NCBI GenBank assembly: GCA_947176055.1
Contig: CAMWPE010000141.1
Span: forward strand, 1 to 6,530
DNA length: 6,530 nucleotides
Source of the DNA: an uncultured Desulfovibrio sp.
GTDB taxonomy: Bacteria > Desulfobacterota > Desulfovibrionia > Desulfovibrionales > Desulfovibrionaceae
Direction of reading: 5' to 3'
Shown here piece by piece: positions 6,273-6,530 of this stretch (position 1 is the stretch's first letter; each line of letters begins with the position of its first letter). A model generated the notes under the pieces. It did not search any database. It was given only the letters and a program-made list of their open reading frames with translations, and was not told the DNA's origin. The position numbers and the translations under genes are program-made.

Positions 6273-6530
6273 ATGGAGCATCGGCGATTTTATTACAAGC
6301 TGGCGGCGGTCTTTCTGGTCGCTGTTTCCATACTTACTTTCTTTTACGCCAGACTAATGCGGGGGGAGATCGAAAAAAACGTTCTAAAGGCGATCTCCGA
6401 GACCGCGCGGCATGACATGCTGGCGATCAAGGCCTTTGTCGAATTTTATCTGGATAATCTGGGAGGCGTCGAAAAGCGCTTGACGGCGTCCGGAGCGACG
6501 ACTTTGCCGGAGCTTCGCGAACAGCTCAAG
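6273..6530 (+). CDS. N-terminus of a membrane-anchored, probably sensory protein (3' end missing)
   Basis: The frame is open from ATG 6273 to the window edge, giving 86 residues with no stop. GGGA at 6264-6267 is a modest ribosome-binding site 5 bases before the start. A short basic N-terminus (MEHRRFYYK) leads into one hydrophobic segment at residues ~10-27, then a positively charged, amphipathic stretch (~28-70) that is probably helical and outside the cytoplasm. Signal-anchor plus helical extracytoplasmic start is the layout seen in Cache-type sensors of histidine kinases, GGDEF proteins and chemoreceptors, but no output domain is inside the window. The family is therefore a guess. It starts 38 bases after the kinase gene on the same strand and may be cotranscribed with it, though the functions look unrelated. 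Confidence 0.6.
   Translation, partial: MEHRRFYYKLAAVFLVAVSILTFFYARLMRGEIEKNVLKAISETARHDMLAIKAFVEFYLDNLGGVEKRLTASGATTLPELREQLK

Overview
The window holds a glycogen/alpha-glucan metabolism module, followed by an unrelated small kinase gene and the start of a membrane sensor gene. All four genes read on the + strand, and three sit at or near expected family lengths. The sequence is moderately GC-rich and bacterial. A fused glycogen synthase (GT3-type)/alpha-glucan phosphorylase (GT35, DUF3417-type) next to a GH57 glucanase suggests a Desulfovibrionaceae-like or other deltaproteobacteria-like anaerobe. That is inferred from gene content only, and no rRNA or other taxonomic marker is present.

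Layout: (1) positions 1-1067 hold the C-terminal three quarters of a GH57 alpha-amylase-like enzyme with a charged Lys/Ala/Glu tail. (2) Positions 1068-1226 are an intergenic leader rich in inverted repeats that ends in a good Shine-Dalgarno. (3) Positions 1227-5483 encode a 1418-residue protein. Its N-terminal ~550 residues are a complete GT3-like glycogen synthase, and residues ~575-1418 are a complete Thermus-type alpha-glucan phosphorylase with its PLP lysine. (4) Positions 5484-5655 carry two consecutive hairpins, the second a good intrinsic terminator. (5) Positions 5656-6234 encode a shikimate-kinase-fold protein lacking key shikimate-binding residues. (6) Positions 6273-6530 encode the N-terminus of a membrane protein, probably a sensor, cut by the window edge.

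How they work together: the fused protein joins chain elongation from a sugar nucleotide with phosphorolysis to glucose-1-phosphate in one polypeptide. The GH57 enzyme presumably trims or rearranges the same polymer. The tandem terminators separate this module from the kinase and sensor genes.

The points most worth a second look are: the synthase-phosphorylase fusion, with an AGGAGG ribosome-binding-like site exactly at the domain junction; the altered fourth conserved motif of the GH57 enzyme; the substrate-site substitutions in the shikimate-kinase-like protein; and the structured leader with two mutually exclusive hairpins ahead of the fusion gene. I see no mobile element, CRISPR array, tRNA or rRNA.
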